34,926 nucleotides of DNA. It comes from a virus. The translations under genes and the position numbers were made by a program. The stretch is taken from IMG/VR virus record IMGVR_UViG_3300027834_000021, positions 1 through 34,926 of that record, one strand, 5' to 3'. The notes beneath the pieces are model-generated. The model saw only the letters and a program-made list of their open reading frames with translations, was not told where the DNA came from and ran no database searches. This document shows, one piece after another, positions 14,301-21,798 of the stretch (position 1 is the first letter of the stretch; each line of letters opens with the position of its first letter).

Positions 14301-14467
14301 ACCGATGCAATGTTATCTGCACTAATGAGCACGGGCTATTGGTTCGACTCACACTAACAGAACGAGCTACGTTTGACTTGTTGTATCAACTAACAGGTAA
14401 CGGGGCTCCACGGGATTACAAAGGGCGTCATAACAACGCTGATTACATATTAAAGGTGATACGATGA
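14297..14467 (+). CDS. Hypothetical protein, 56 aa
   Basis: Starts MNRCNVICTNEHGLLVRLTL, with ATGA overlaps at both ends. Contains TFDLLYQLTGNGAPRDYKGR. Soluble and basic, function unknown. Confidence 0.65.
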   Translation: MNRCNVICTNEHGLLVRLTLTERATFDLLYQLTGNGAPRDYKGRHNNADYILKVIR

Positions 14468-14787
14468 AAGCATATAAAGCACGCATTCAACACACTTGTG
14501 GGTATCCTGAGCCTCAATTAAAGGAATCACACATACTCACACAAGAGCAAGTTTATTCAGGCGGAGAGTTTCATAACTTCACCTGTACACCTTTTCAAGA
14601 TTGCAATGGTATAGGTCACACCTTCGAATGTGAGCGCAATCTCACACGCTACCGTGTCATTATGAGTAGTCAAGGCGTGCTAACCTTAGGCATTGCCAAA
14701 CGAAACGAGCGAGGCTTTACAACGGTTCAAGCTTGCTTATCAGGTCATACACGTTTATTACAAGGGGTGCAAGTTACTGGAAACTAA
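14464..14787 (+). CDS. Cys-rich hypothetical protein, 107 aa
   Basis: Starts MKAYKARIQHTCGYPEPQ. Cysteines in HTCGYPEP, FTCTPFQDCNG and FECERN could make a small zinc site, though spacing matches no finger I can name. Coupled to the previous gene by ATGA. Followed by two TTGTAAGTA repeats (about 14804 and 14825) just before the ParB/J-domain gene. Confidence 0.7.
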   Translation: MKAYKARIQHTCGYPEPQLKESHILTQEQVYSGGEFHNFTCTPFQDCNGIGHTFECERNLTRYRVIMSSQGVLTLGIAKRNERGFTTVQACLSGHTRLLQGVQVTGN

Positions 14788-14851
14788 GGACTTTTTAACA
14801 CTCTTGTAAGTATATTTCACATCTTTTGTAAGTAAATAACGAGGGCTTCAC

Positions 14852-15979
14852 ATGAATATTACTAACTTAGAAACACTATTTGATAAGATTGACGGCGAGA
14901 TTTTACCGATTGCGCAACTGGTTCTGGATGCTGGTACTCAACAACGTGCCAAGACAGATAAAGCAGCAATCGACGGATACACCGAAAGCATGAAGGTTAA
15001 CGGTGTCGAGTCTTGGGAACCAATACAGGTTATCCAGCTCACACACGCTCACACGCTCCATGACGGCTCTGAATTAACAGCAGGGGCTCACATACTGGTT
15101 AACGGCTTCCAACGCCTTGACGCTTGTATAGGGGCGAACTATGACACATTCCCAACTAAGGTGTGTGAAGGTACGTTCGAAGAGGCTGTTTATTACAGCA
15201 TGATAGCCAACAAACGGAACGGGGTATCGCTGAAGGGTGCGGATTATCAAAAGGCAATCAAGAAACTATACATCCTTGATGCTGCATGGCGCGAACATGG
15301 CAAGAAGAAAGAACTTGCATTGTTGTTTGGCTGCTCAACCAAGACAGTTGAACGAGCTGTGAAAGCTATTGACGCGGAGGTAAAGGGGCAATGCTTTAAT
15401 ATGTTTGCTGAAGGTAAGACTAACCAGCAAGTAGTGGACTTTAGTCACAAGGCACTCAACACGATTAAAACGTGGCGTGAAGAGTACGAGCAGTCATTGG
15501 AAGACGAAGAGACAGCAAAGCAGGAAAAGGAGCAAGCAGAAGCGAAAGCGGAGGCTGATAAATCCGACCTGTCATACCTTGAAATGACCATCGGTGAGGC
15601 AATGAAGGTTGTGGATAAGGAGATTCAAGCGGCAATCCTTGCAATCCTTAATAATACCTACGGAGCCCAAGCAGCACAGGATGAGCCTAAGGCTAGTGAC
15701 ACGCCTCAAGATGATGAGCCTAGCAACGATGAACCTGACCCATCATTAAGCCCTATGGATGCCCTAGCGGCGCAATGGCGTACACTTGATGAGTATGGTG
15801 TACACGGTACAACCAAGGAAAAGGTAGAAAAGTACGTGAATAAGAAGGCTCAGTTAAACCGCTTGCATAAGCTTGCGCTTAAACAGTGTCACCCTGACAA
15901 GCACGGCAAGGACAACGCCGCGTTAGCAATCTTAATGGACGCATTCAGCACGTTAAAGAAGACGTGGGATTTTAAGTAA
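14852..15979 (+). CDS. ParB-like / J-domain fusion protein, 375 aa
   Basis: Residues about 10-130 form a ParB/Spo0J-type N-terminal domain with the phage version of the core motif (ILVNGFQRLDACIGANYDTF). KKELALLFGCSTKTVERAVK (about 150-172) is a helix-turn-helix. A charged coiled coil (about 205-245) and an acidic Pro-rich linker (280-305) follow. The last about 65 residues read as a complete J-domain: LDEYGVHGTTKE (helix I), LNRLHKLALKQC (helix II), HPDK with H347-P348-D349, and a helix III ending KKTWDFK. The J-domain would recruit host DnaK to the DNA the ParB part binds. It is the largest protein of the early region. Confidence 0.8.
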   Translation: MNITNLETLFDKIDGEILPIAQLVLDAGTQQRAKTDKAAIDGYTESMKVNGVESWEPIQVIQLTHAHTLHDGSELTAGAHILVNGFQRLDACIGANYDTFPTKVCEGTFEEAVYYSMIANKRNGVSLKGADYQKAIKKLYILDAAWREHGKKKELALLFGCSTKTVERAVKAIDAEVKGQCFNMFAEGKTNQQVVDFSHKALNTIKTWREEYEQSLEDEETAKQEKEQAEAKAEADKSDLSYLEMTIGEAMKVVDKEIQAAILAILNNTYGAQAAQDEPKASDTPQDDEPSNDEPDPSLSPMDALAAQWRTLDEYGVHGTTKEKVEKYVNKKAQLNRLHKLALKQCHPDKHGKDNAALAILMDAFSTLKKTWDFK

Positions 15980-15988
15980 TCAAACGGT

Positions 15989-16004
15989 GAGCCCTTCGGG
16001 GCTC
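15989..16004 (+). terminator. UUCG-capped hairpin after the ParB/J-domain gene
   Basis: GAGCCC-TTCG-GGGCTC is a perfect 6-bp stem with a UUCG tetraloop, 10 nt past the stop codon. No T-run follows, so it is more likely an mRNA-stabilising or processing hairpin than an efficient terminator. Confidence 0.55.
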
Positions 16005-16029
16005 CATTGGAATCATTGAGGGCAATGCA

Positions 16030-16446
16030 ATGAGCAATAATAAAAAGACAGTAGCTTATGTCTGGAACGGTGAGAATCATCATTCATGGCAAGAAGCAAC
16101 AAGCCACGGCGTATGCGAGACCATCGAGATTGATAGCACTAATCAAGGCTGTCATATTGAACACTTACGACAAGCGCTCTTAATGAGCAACCGCTTTACT
16201 GATAAGATGTCAATCACCTTAGTGATGGCAATCGTACACTTGAAAAGCTATTCAGTGTCGGCTGAGGTGTTAGAGTGGAATCAGTATAGTGTTGACGTGT
16301 GGGCTGCTAGCCGTGATGATGCTAAACGAATAGCGAAAGATGAGGGCATATTGTCCTTTAGTTCTAACGATGTAACATGGGGCTCATCGGTCTTTGAAGA
16401 CGGTGAACCAACAAGCGACCGTAATCACACGGTTTACATACCTTAA
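16030..16446 (+). CDS. Hypothetical protein, 138 aa
   Basis: Starts MSNNKKTVAYVWNGENHHSW, with GAGGG 7 nt upstream. Soluble alpha/beta character; the C-terminal half has AASRDDAKRIAKDEGILSFS. No motif recognised. The following 130 nt are non-coding. Confidence 0.7.
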   Translation: MSNNKKTVAYVWNGENHHSWQEATSHGVCETIEIDSTNQGCHIEHLRQALLMSNRFTDKMSITLVMAIVHLKSYSVSAEVLEWNQYSVDVWAASRDDAKRIAKDEGILSFSSNDVTWGSSVFEDGEPTSDRNHTVYIP

Positions 16447-16576
16447 CTAACAGGAGCCCGTAAATTTATTCCATAGTCGGATAGTTGAGCTTTGATGACT
16501 AATAGTTATTTAGTGTTACGTCTTTATTGCAATGAGGGCGTAATGCAAAGAGCTATCAAACAACCGAGGTGATAAC

Positions 16577-16786
16577 ATGACACAAACAATCGGACATAGT
16601 GAAGCCTACGGAGGTTTACGTGGGCATTCCATCGGCTCCATATACCCAATGATAGTGGTATGTGTTGGCACTGAATGGCGCATACAGCATCCACATTGGG
16701 GCTTATGCACACCGACCTACCAGACAGCCCAAGAAGCCCACGACGAGGCTGTAGGGTTAAAGCGTGATTTCTTAAAAAGGCAATAA
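16577..16786 (+). CDS. Hypothetical protein, 69 aa
   Basis: Starts MTQTIGHSEAYGGLRGHSIG after CGAGGTGATAAC, the same leader that precedes the gene at 16819. Compact, His/Tyr/Gly-rich, ending in a basic helix (EAVGLKRDFLKRQ). Its stop codon lies inside palindrome copy 7. Confidence 0.7.
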   Translation: MTQTIGHSEAYGGLRGHSIGSIYPMIVVCVGTEWRIQHPHWGLCTPTYQTAQEAHDEAVGLKRDFLKRQ

Positions 16787-16807
16787 CAGACACTGTCGGA
16801 TATTGAC
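16779..16807. repeat. 29-bp palindromic element, copy 7
   Basis: The half-sites are GGCAATAACAGACA and TGTCGGATATTGAC around a central C. It ends 11 nt before the ATG at 16819 and overlaps the end of the upstream gene. Confidence 0.9.
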
Positions 16808-16818
16808 GAGGTGATAAC

Positions 16819-17091
16819 ATGAAACAAGAATTTACCTTATTTCATTGCAGTCCTGACGACCGTGATGAAATTCCATGTGAAAATACACTCTTCTACAAGT
16901 GGCTTGCTAGCATGTACCAGTACACGCTTAGAACGCCTAAACTGGGGAATGATATTGCTCGTTACCTCACGCTTGATGTAGAGAACGGCGAACGTATCAC
17001 AAAGATTCACGCGGAGCGCTTAGGGGAAATCTGGGTAGAGTTCTTTACCCAACACACTAAGCCTATGATGGCGGTTAATCATTTACATTAG
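16819..17091 (+). CDS. Hypothetical protein, 90 aa
   Basis: Starts MKQEFTLFHCSPDDRDEIPC, with GAGG 8 nt upstream directly after palindrome copy 7. Mostly helical and soluble with two N-terminal Cys residues. Function unknown. Confidence 0.72.
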   Translation: MKQEFTLFHCSPDDRDEIPCENTLFYKWLASMYQYTLRTPKLGNDIARYLTLDVENGERITKIHAERLGEIWVEFFTQHTKPMMAVNHLH

Positions 17092-17099
17092 GGGATAAC

Positions 17100-17225
17100 A
17101 TGACAGAGAAAAAACAGTGTCCTTTCGAGGCTGAAGAAAGGAAAGAACGAGTAATCGCTTTAAAGTTAGTAGGAAGCTTGGTAGCTTTCTTTTTGTTTTG
17201 CATTTTCCTTTCTAGTCAGGTGTAA
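17100..17225 (+). CDS. Small membrane protein, 41 aa
   Basis: Starts MTEKKQCPFEAEERKERVIA, followed by one C-terminal membrane helix (VGSLVAFFLFCIFLSS). GGGG lies upstream. A charged N-terminus with a single C-terminal anchor suggests an inner-membrane peptide facing the cytoplasm. Confidence 0.6.
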   Translation: MTEKKQCPFEAEERKERVIALKLVGSLVAFFLFCIFLSSQV

Positions 17226-17227
17226 AT

Positions 17228-17374
17228 ATGAAGTGTGGTTTATTGTTTAATCTCGGGAGTGCTTGGATAGGCTGTCATTACAGCTCACATAACAAGCGCT
17301 TTTGTATCAACCTAATCCCTTGTTGCACCCTATGGATAACAAGGAAAGGTGGGAGAGTACCACATGCACATTAA
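17228..17374 (+). CDS. Conserved-type small phage protein, 48 aa
   Basis: Starts MKCGLLFNLGSAWIGCHYSS. The pattern FNLGSxWIGxHYSxxNKRxCINLIPxxTxWI is one I have met repeatedly in phage small proteins of unknown role. It is Cys- and aromatic-rich. Overlaps the next gene by 11 nt, whose ribosome-binding site lies inside it. Confidence 0.65.
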   Translation: MKCGLLFNLGSAWIGCHYSSHNKRFCINLIPCCTLWITRKGGRVPHAH

Positions 17375-17591
17375 AGTGACCTACGGTGATAAGCTGGTCG
17401 GGGTTTTCGAAGAAGATTCCATGTTCATGCTACCGCTAGCACGCAAGGTTTCCGATGGTTACATCAAGTCATTTCTAGCAGACCTACGCGACGGTGAAGT
17501 TGTTGTTTATCAAGACTTTGACGGCATTTTAATTGAATTTCAGAAGGTAAAATATTATGAGTTTGACAACTGGGACGCAAGACATGGTTAA
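17364..17591 (+). CDS. Hypothetical protein, 75 aa
   Basis: Start chosen at MHIKVTYGDKL because GGTGGGAGAG precedes it; a start 15 nt earlier falls in that ribosome-binding site. Acidic, beta-rich (VTYGDKLVGVFEEDS). Ends overlapping the next gene by 35 nt. Confidence 0.65.
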   Translation: MHIKVTYGDKLVGVFEEDSMFMLPLARKVSDGYIKSFLADLRDGEVVVYQDFDGILIEFQKVKYYEFDNWDARHG

Positions 17592-17985
17592 ACAGATAGT
17601 CCTCGGGTCTAACATTAGCGATAACCAGTTGGATGAGATTTGGCACGCAGTGCAAGCCGCTAGACGTAACCGTCGCCAGCAAGCCCCAAGAGCACCCAGT
17701 GGAAACACTAATGCTTCTGCTGCACCTATCCGTCCTCTTAAGAATAGACCCTCACGGAAGCCTTCAGGGAGTCCACAGGGCTCTATTCACGGTAGCGCAC
17801 AGCCTGACCCTGATTTCTTTGCTGATTGGTCAGTCGCGGGTGATGATGGTATGTCACCTAAACCAGTTGACAACACGGACTCTATCAACTATGAGCCGGA
17901 CGAGTCAGTATTTGAGGACAATGATTTCGAGAATGCTCGCAACAATCGTGAGCACATCGACAACGTTATGAAGAGGATGTTTTAA
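17557..17985 (+). CDS. Largely disordered protein, 142 aa
   Basis: A helical N-terminus (about 1-40, ending in a basic AARRNRRQQ patch) is followed by a Pro/Ser/Asn-rich low-complexity region (41-80) and an acidic tail. It looks like an RNA- or DNA-contacting adaptor with a flexible arm, but this is inference from composition. It ends at the ATG of the next gene. Confidence 0.65.
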   Translation: MSLTTGTQDMVKQIVLGSNISDNQLDEIWHAVQAARRNRRQQAPRAPSGNTNASAAPIRPLKNRPSRKPSGSPQGSIHGSAQPDPDFFADWSVAGDDGMSPKPVDNTDSINYEPDESVFEDNDFENARNNREHIDNVMKRMF

Positions 17986-18287
17986 TGAAGCCTAATATCA
18001 TTCCTTGGGAAGCCATAAAGGAGAAGCCTGAAATTCAGTTGTATATTCAGTCCTTCTTAATAGCTAACCTACCACTGTTTCACAATGTAGAGCAGATAGG
18101 ACACCGTTGGACACTTCGACATCCTATCGCAGCTCAGTTTATGAACGCAAAGATTCACGGTGATTGGCAGTTTTTCCTAAATGAGCTTAGTGCTGAGGAC
18201 ACATTAGCCATTTATGAAGCAATTATCGTGGTTAAGACACTAATGAGTGAGAGCAAGAATGGTTTCACCTTCATGGGTGATGCTTAA
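17985..18287 (+). CDS. Hypothetical protein, 100 aa
   Basis: Starts MKPNIIPWEAIKEKPEIQLY; the ATG overlaps the preceding TAA (TAATG). Mostly helical and soluble. Last gene before the RNA polymerase control region, ending 5 nt before palindrome copy 8. Confidence 0.7.
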   Translation: MKPNIIPWEAIKEKPEIQLYIQSFLIANLPLFHNVEQIGHRWTLRHPIAAQFMNAKIHGDWQFFLNELSAEDTLAIYEAIIVVKTLMSESKNGFTFMGDA

Positions 18288-18292
18288 TAGGT

Positions 18293-18321
18293 GTCAATAT
18301 CCGACACTGTCTGTTATTGAC
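18293..18321. repeat. 29-bp palindromic element, copy 8
   Basis: The half-sites are GTCAATATCCGACA and TGTCTGTTATTGAC around a central C. It lies 14 bp upstream of the phage promoter preceding the RNA polymerase gene. Confidence 0.92.
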
Positions 18322-18334
18322 GGGCATTGTCGGA

Positions 18335-18354
18335 ATTACACTCTTATGAATGAG
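18335..18354 (+). promoter_or_regulatory. Phage promoter, rightward, ahead of the RNA polymerase gene
   Basis: ATTACACTCTTATGAATGAG shares the ACACYCTTATGA core with four other rightward sites and aligns without gaps to the leftward ATACAACCTAATGGAAAG. Predicted start is the G at 18348. A promoter for the phage's own polymerase here would make the gene self-amplifying. Confidence 0.65.
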
Positions 18355-18366
18355 GTACTTTAAGAA

Positions 18367-18410
18367 TCTATAGGATTACTATTATCCATACCTTATATTA
18401 ATCCTATAGA
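18367..18410 (+). promoter_or_regulatory. 12-bp perfect inverted repeat upstream of the RNA polymerase gene
   Basis: TCTATAGGATTA (18367-18378) and TAATCCTATAGA (18399-18410) are exact inverse complements around a 20-nt spacer. The element lies inside the leader between the predicted start at 18348 and the ATG at 18434. It could be an operator, or an mRNA hairpin controlling translation or RNase III cleavage. Confidence 0.75.
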
Positions 18411-18433
18411 ATATCTTTACTGAGGACTGAGTG

Positions 18434-20194
18434 ATGAGCTATAAACAAGTGGCTGAGTTATATGCAAATGACATAGATAGAAAACTGATTGCGACCTTGA
18501 CTGGTAAATCAGTAGATGATGTGAATTTGATATGTGATAATGAAGACCTTGAATCACGTATGAGTGGTGAAGGTTATAAACGCTTTATTGAACGTCAAGA
18601 GGATTTAAAGGCACGTGGTAAGGTATTTGAAACGAACGCTGTGCTGGACTTTGTGTACCAGACAGTGCGCCCAGTAGCTGACCTCATTGAAGAGTATAAA
18701 TTGGCTCATCCGAAAGGGATGGAAGCTAAGTGCTTAGTGAAATATGACTCTTTCAATATGGCGCTTTCTGCTATACGCTGCATCATCGGTTTATCACAGA
18801 AAAGTGGTAAGCAATTAAAATTCACAACTGCTTGTATTAATGTGATGGAAGCTATTGACCTAAACATTGAAAAGAATATGGCGGTTAAATGTGGTCGCGT
18901 GGTACTAGAAGCTGTCTTGCAACACACGGGTGATAAGTTCGAAAAGGTGTTAGAGACTGACGGTAAGAATGCTGTTTATGTGATTAATGCAACCGAAGCG
19001 TTTTTCGCGTGGGAAGAGGAATTAACCGAAGAATTAGCTGAAATGGCAGTGATGTTTCGCCCTATGGTAGTCCCTCCGCGTCCTTGGGATGGCTTACAAT
19101 CCGGTGGATATCACCATGAAACACTTAAACGTTCGTTCATCCGTAACCGCAAGAAGCTACCGTTATCCCAATACGGAACCAAGGCGATACCAAGAGTGTA
19201 TGAGGCAGTCAACAAGATTCAAGCGACGCCCTTTGCGGTTAATCAGTTCGTATTAGACACCGCATTAGCACTTAAAGAGCAAGAAGTGTATCATAAGAAG
19301 TTCCTTCAGGAGCTACCAGAAGCCCCTCACGACCGTTACGCGAGAGATATACGTAATGCTATTGAGAAAGACCAAGAGCTTCTAGGGCTCGATAAGGATG
19401 AGTTTAACGTAGCATTGGAGAACGATGCCTATGACCCCGAAACAGGTAAGAAGAAACCGAAGTCGAAGCTTATCACGTTTGGTAAGTGGATTCGTAGCCA
19501 GTTACTCAAGATTGTTGATGGTGCAGCCTACGACGCTAAGATGCGTCTGGAAGCCAACCGATATGACCTAGTCCAACTGCTCAAGTATAAGAAAGCTCTA
19601 ACCTCGGTGAAGAGTAAAAATCGAGTGATTAACACTGCCCTCAAGGTAGCCTGTGATTACCGAGAGTACACACAAATATTTTTCCCACACAATCTTGATT
19701 GGCGTGGACGGATTTACCCTATGACTGCTGGACTCACTACGCAGGGTGTAGGATTACAGAAGGCTTTACTTAAGTTCGACAAAGGCTTAGCCATTGGACG
19801 TGAGGAAGCTTTGCAATACTTATTAGCGCACGTTGCTGGATGTTGGGGCTTAGACAAAGCTCCGTGGGACGAGCGTATAGAATGGACGGCTAACAATCGT
19901 GAATTTATACAGAAGGTTGCAGATAACCCAGTTGATACGTTTGATACGTGGAAAGAAGCTGATTCCCCGTGGTTATTTATTGCGGCTTGTAACGCCATGT
20001 CTGATTATTACAAGAACGGGCTTAGCTCTTTATGTGATATACCGATTCCTGTTGATGGCACATGTAACGGTGCTCAACACTATGCAGCTATGACGCGTGA
20101 TGCTCATGGTGCTTATCAGGTTAACGTGATGCCTAATGGAACCAAGGGACTCCGTGACCGTTTAACGAAACTACGAGGTAAATTAAATGGATAA
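18434..20194 (+). CDS. T7-family RNA polymerase, N-terminal subunit (motif A half), 586 aa
   Basis: ATG at 18434, one codon after a GTG, with GAGGAC 8 nt upstream. NLDWRGRIYP matches T7 DWRGR, and DGTCNGAQHYAA matches DGSCSGIQHFSA with the catalytic Asp at residue 541 (T7 D537). The chain stays collinear to VNVMPN (T7 VNLLPS, about 563), then ends with an unrelated basic tail GTKGLRDRLTKLRGKLNG. Motifs B and C are missing and lie in the gene at 20769. Both products are needed for an active site. The last codons overlap the next gene's ATG (coupled). Confidence 0.93.
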   Translation: MSYKQVAELYANDIDRKLIATLTGKSVDDVNLICDNEDLESRMSGEGYKRFIERQEDLKARGKVFETNAVLDFVYQTVRPVADLIEEYKLAHPKGMEAKCLVKYDSFNMALSAIRCIIGLSQKSGKQLKFTTACINVMEAIDLNIEKNMAVKCGRVVLEAVLQHTGDKFEKVLETDGKNAVYVINATEAFFAWEEELTEELAEMAVMFRPMVVPPRPWDGLQSGGYHHETLKRSFIRNRKKLPLSQYGTKAIPRVYEAVNKIQATPFAVNQFVLDTALALKEQEVYHKKFLQELPEAPHDRYARDIRNAIEKDQELLGLDKDEFNVALENDAYDPETGKKKPKSKLITFGKWIRSQLLKIVDGAAYDAKMRLEANRYDLVQLLKYKKALTSVKSKNRVINTALKVACDYREYTQIFFPHNLDWRGRIYPMTAGLTTQGVGLQKALLKFDKGLAIGREEALQYLLAHVAGCWGLDKAPWDERIEWTANNREFIQKVADNPVDTFDTWKEADSPWLFIAACNAMSDYYKNGLSSLCDIPIPVDGTCNGAQHYAAMTRDAHGAYQVNVMPNGTKGLRDRLTKLRGKLNG

Positions 20195-20339
20195 GCATGA
20201 AGCCTATGCACTAGGTTATGAAGATGGTACGTACTGCGATATTAATAGTCGTATGTACGTTCCCACACAAGTCCCTGAGGACTTCAAAGGCGATTACCTT
20301 CGTGGTGTTCGCCATGCCATCGAAGACCGCATTAGTTAA
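20187..20339 (+). CDS. Small protein inside the split polymerase locus, 50 aa
   Basis: Starts MDKHEAYALGYEDGTYCDIN, its ATG overlapping the end of the polymerase N-gene, so translation is coupled. Acidic and Tyr-rich; contains RGVRHAIEDRIS. Its stop touches palindrome copy 9. Not homing-endonuclease-like. Confidence 0.65.
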   Translation: MDKHEAYALGYEDGTYCDINSRMYVPTQVPEDFKGDYLRGVRHAIEDRIS

Positions 20340-20367
20340 TCAAAAACAGACACTGTCGGATATTGAC
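20339..20367. repeat. 29-bp palindromic element, copy 9, inside the split polymerase locus
   Basis: The half-sites are ATCAAAAACAGACA and TGTCGGATATTGAC around a central C. It ends 10 nt before the ATG at 20378. Its presence here gives the polymerase C-half a control element separate from the N-half. Confidence 0.92.
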
Positions 20368-20377
20368 GAGGTAACTT

Positions 20378-20548
20378 ATGTCAAGCAATGTTAAACGCTA
20401 TTACTACAAGAACAACAAAGGTCAGCTTATGGTGCTTCACTCAGTGCTCACCTTGAAGGTCTTACGGTCACGCCTATCGAGAACCTATGCGGGTCGGCAG
20501 GATGCCCCAGAGGCTCCAAGAGGCACACTGCTGAGGGTTATCACATGA
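20378..20548 (+). CDS. Basic small protein, 56 aa
   Basis: Starts MSSNVKRYYYKNNKGQLMVL, with GAGG upstream. Highly basic (LKVLRSRLSRTYAGRQ), suggesting nucleic-acid contact. ATGA overlap with the next gene. Function unknown. Confidence 0.6.
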   Translation: MSSNVKRYYYKNNKGQLMVLHSVLTLKVLRSRLSRTYAGRQDAPEAPRGTLLRVIT

Positions 20549-20769
20549 CCATTGAGATACACCTTCTGATAGCCTTAGGACTTGTGATGATTTACTCAGC
20601 ACATCCCATATGGACACTCTACCGACACGATAAGACATATCCAATAACATCCTTTCGAGAACTATGTGTATTCACTACAATGATGTTGCACATCCCCACA
20701 ATAATAGTTGCCTCCTTGTGCCGCCACGGTATCAAAGGATTCTTTAAGTTCTTCACGGAGAAACAATAA
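20545..20769 (+). CDS. Membrane protein, 74 aa, inside the split polymerase locus
   Basis: Starts MTIEIHLLIALGLVMIYSAH. Two hydrophobic segments (about 3-18 and 45-60) with a basic tail. Its TAA shares a base with the ATG of the polymerase C-gene (TAATG), so the C-half is probably translated by coupling to it. Confidence 0.65.
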   Translation: MTIEIHLLIALGLVMIYSAHPIWTLYRHDKTYPITSFRELCVFTTMMLHIPTIIVASLCRHGIKGFFKFFTEKQ

Positions 20770-21788
20770 TGACCTTCACTGACGACGCTCTAACCCTCCT
20801 TATCAAAGCTGGCTTGACCGATGATGAAATCGTTCAACACGTACACTTAAACACTAAGCCAGCCGACCTATACGGAGCGGTTGCTGAAGTCGTCACTCAG
20901 GTCTTAATGGGTGATAAAGAAACCCTAAAGCTTATCGAAAAAAGTAACAAGTCATTCCTTGACCGCATCAAAGATATGTTTGGCAAGAGTGATGTAGTCG
21001 AGGTTATCGAGTGGTGGAAAGAATTGGGCATTACACGCTCAGACACTAAAGCCATTGTGATGACCTTTCTTTACGGCTCAAGTGAATATGGTAATCGTGA
21101 TTCAATTCAGGAACGTATTGATGAGCGTGCAGAGGAACAGCTTGAAAAGGGTCTAGACTCCTACTGGGATAGAAGTGGTGCAGACCTATGGAAAGAACAG
21201 CGTACAGTCGCAGTGACAACCATGGTTCGTTTAATCCGTGGTGCAATGTCAATCGTATGTCCCTCAACTGTACAAACTATGGATTGGCTGCAACAAGTCG
21301 GACTCATCCTTGGTGAAAGAGATTTACCGACGCGCTGGAAGACGAAGTTAAACTTCCCAGTATGTCAAGATAATCCGAATCGTGTTGTTAAGAAAGTCCA
21401 GTGTTTAGAACATGGTAAGCGTATTTGTTCAATTCAGATTCGTGTACCAGCAACCACAGGGAAACGATTAGATGCAAAGAAGATATCAGCGGGCATTGCT
21501 CCAAATTTCATTCACAGCTACGATGCGTGTCACCTACAGCTTGTGGCACTCGGTGTTAACACTATCTATTTTCATATGATTCACGATAGCATGGGTGGTC
21601 AGGTCGCTTGTATGCCTGAGTTTTCCTATGTACTCCGTGACACCTTTTGCGACATGTACGCAGACGAAGACGTTCTCTTTGATTTCTGGATGGAAAATGA
21701 TGGCGATACTTTAGCCCTTCCAGCCCCGAAAGAACTAGGCGACTTCAACGTGAACCTTGTTCGTGAATCAAAGTACTTTTTCCACTAG
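20769..21788 (+). CDS. T7-family RNA polymerase, C-terminal subunit (motifs B and C), 339 aa
   Basis: After a 28-residue head unlike T7, TKPADLYGAVAEVVTQVL aligns with the T7 segment following the split (about 566 onward). Motif B is RSDTKAIVMTFLYGSSEYG with R90, K94 and Y102 (T7 R627, K631, Y639). GIAPNFIHSYDACH matches GIAPNFVHSQDGSH, and motif C IHDSMG holds Asp273 (T7 D812). The C-terminus ends ESKYFFH, the T7 foot ESDFAFA. All key residues are intact, so this is a working half. Together with the gene at 18434 it covers the whole enzyme. Confidence 0.93.
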   Translation: MTFTDDALTLLIKAGLTDDEIVQHVHLNTKPADLYGAVAEVVTQVLMGDKETLKLIEKSNKSFLDRIKDMFGKSDVVEVIEWWKELGITRSDTKAIVMTFLYGSSEYGNRDSIQERIDERAEEQLEKGLDSYWDRSGADLWKEQRTVAVTTMVRLIRGAMSIVCPSTVQTMDWLQQVGLILGERDLPTRWKTKLNFPVCQDNPNRVVKKVQCLEHGKRICSIQIRVPATTGKRLDAKKISAGIAPNFIHSYDACHLQLVALGVNTIYFHMIHDSMGGQVACMPEFSYVLRDTFCDMYADEDVLFDFWMENDGDTLALPAPKELGDFNVNLVRESKYFFH

Positions 21789-21798
21789 AGGGCAAGAT

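Noticed and set aside
20120-20145. GATGCCTAATGGAACC as a phage promoter
   Set aside because: It lacks the upstream TACAA bases and is explained as coding sequence (MPNGTK) of the polymerase N-part.
20126-20860. Group I intron or intein as cause of the polymerase split
   Set aside because: The N-part has an in-frame stop. The insert holds three coupled genes and a palindrome, without intein blocks, a homing endonuclease, or recognisable intron core pairings. Simple gene fission fits better.
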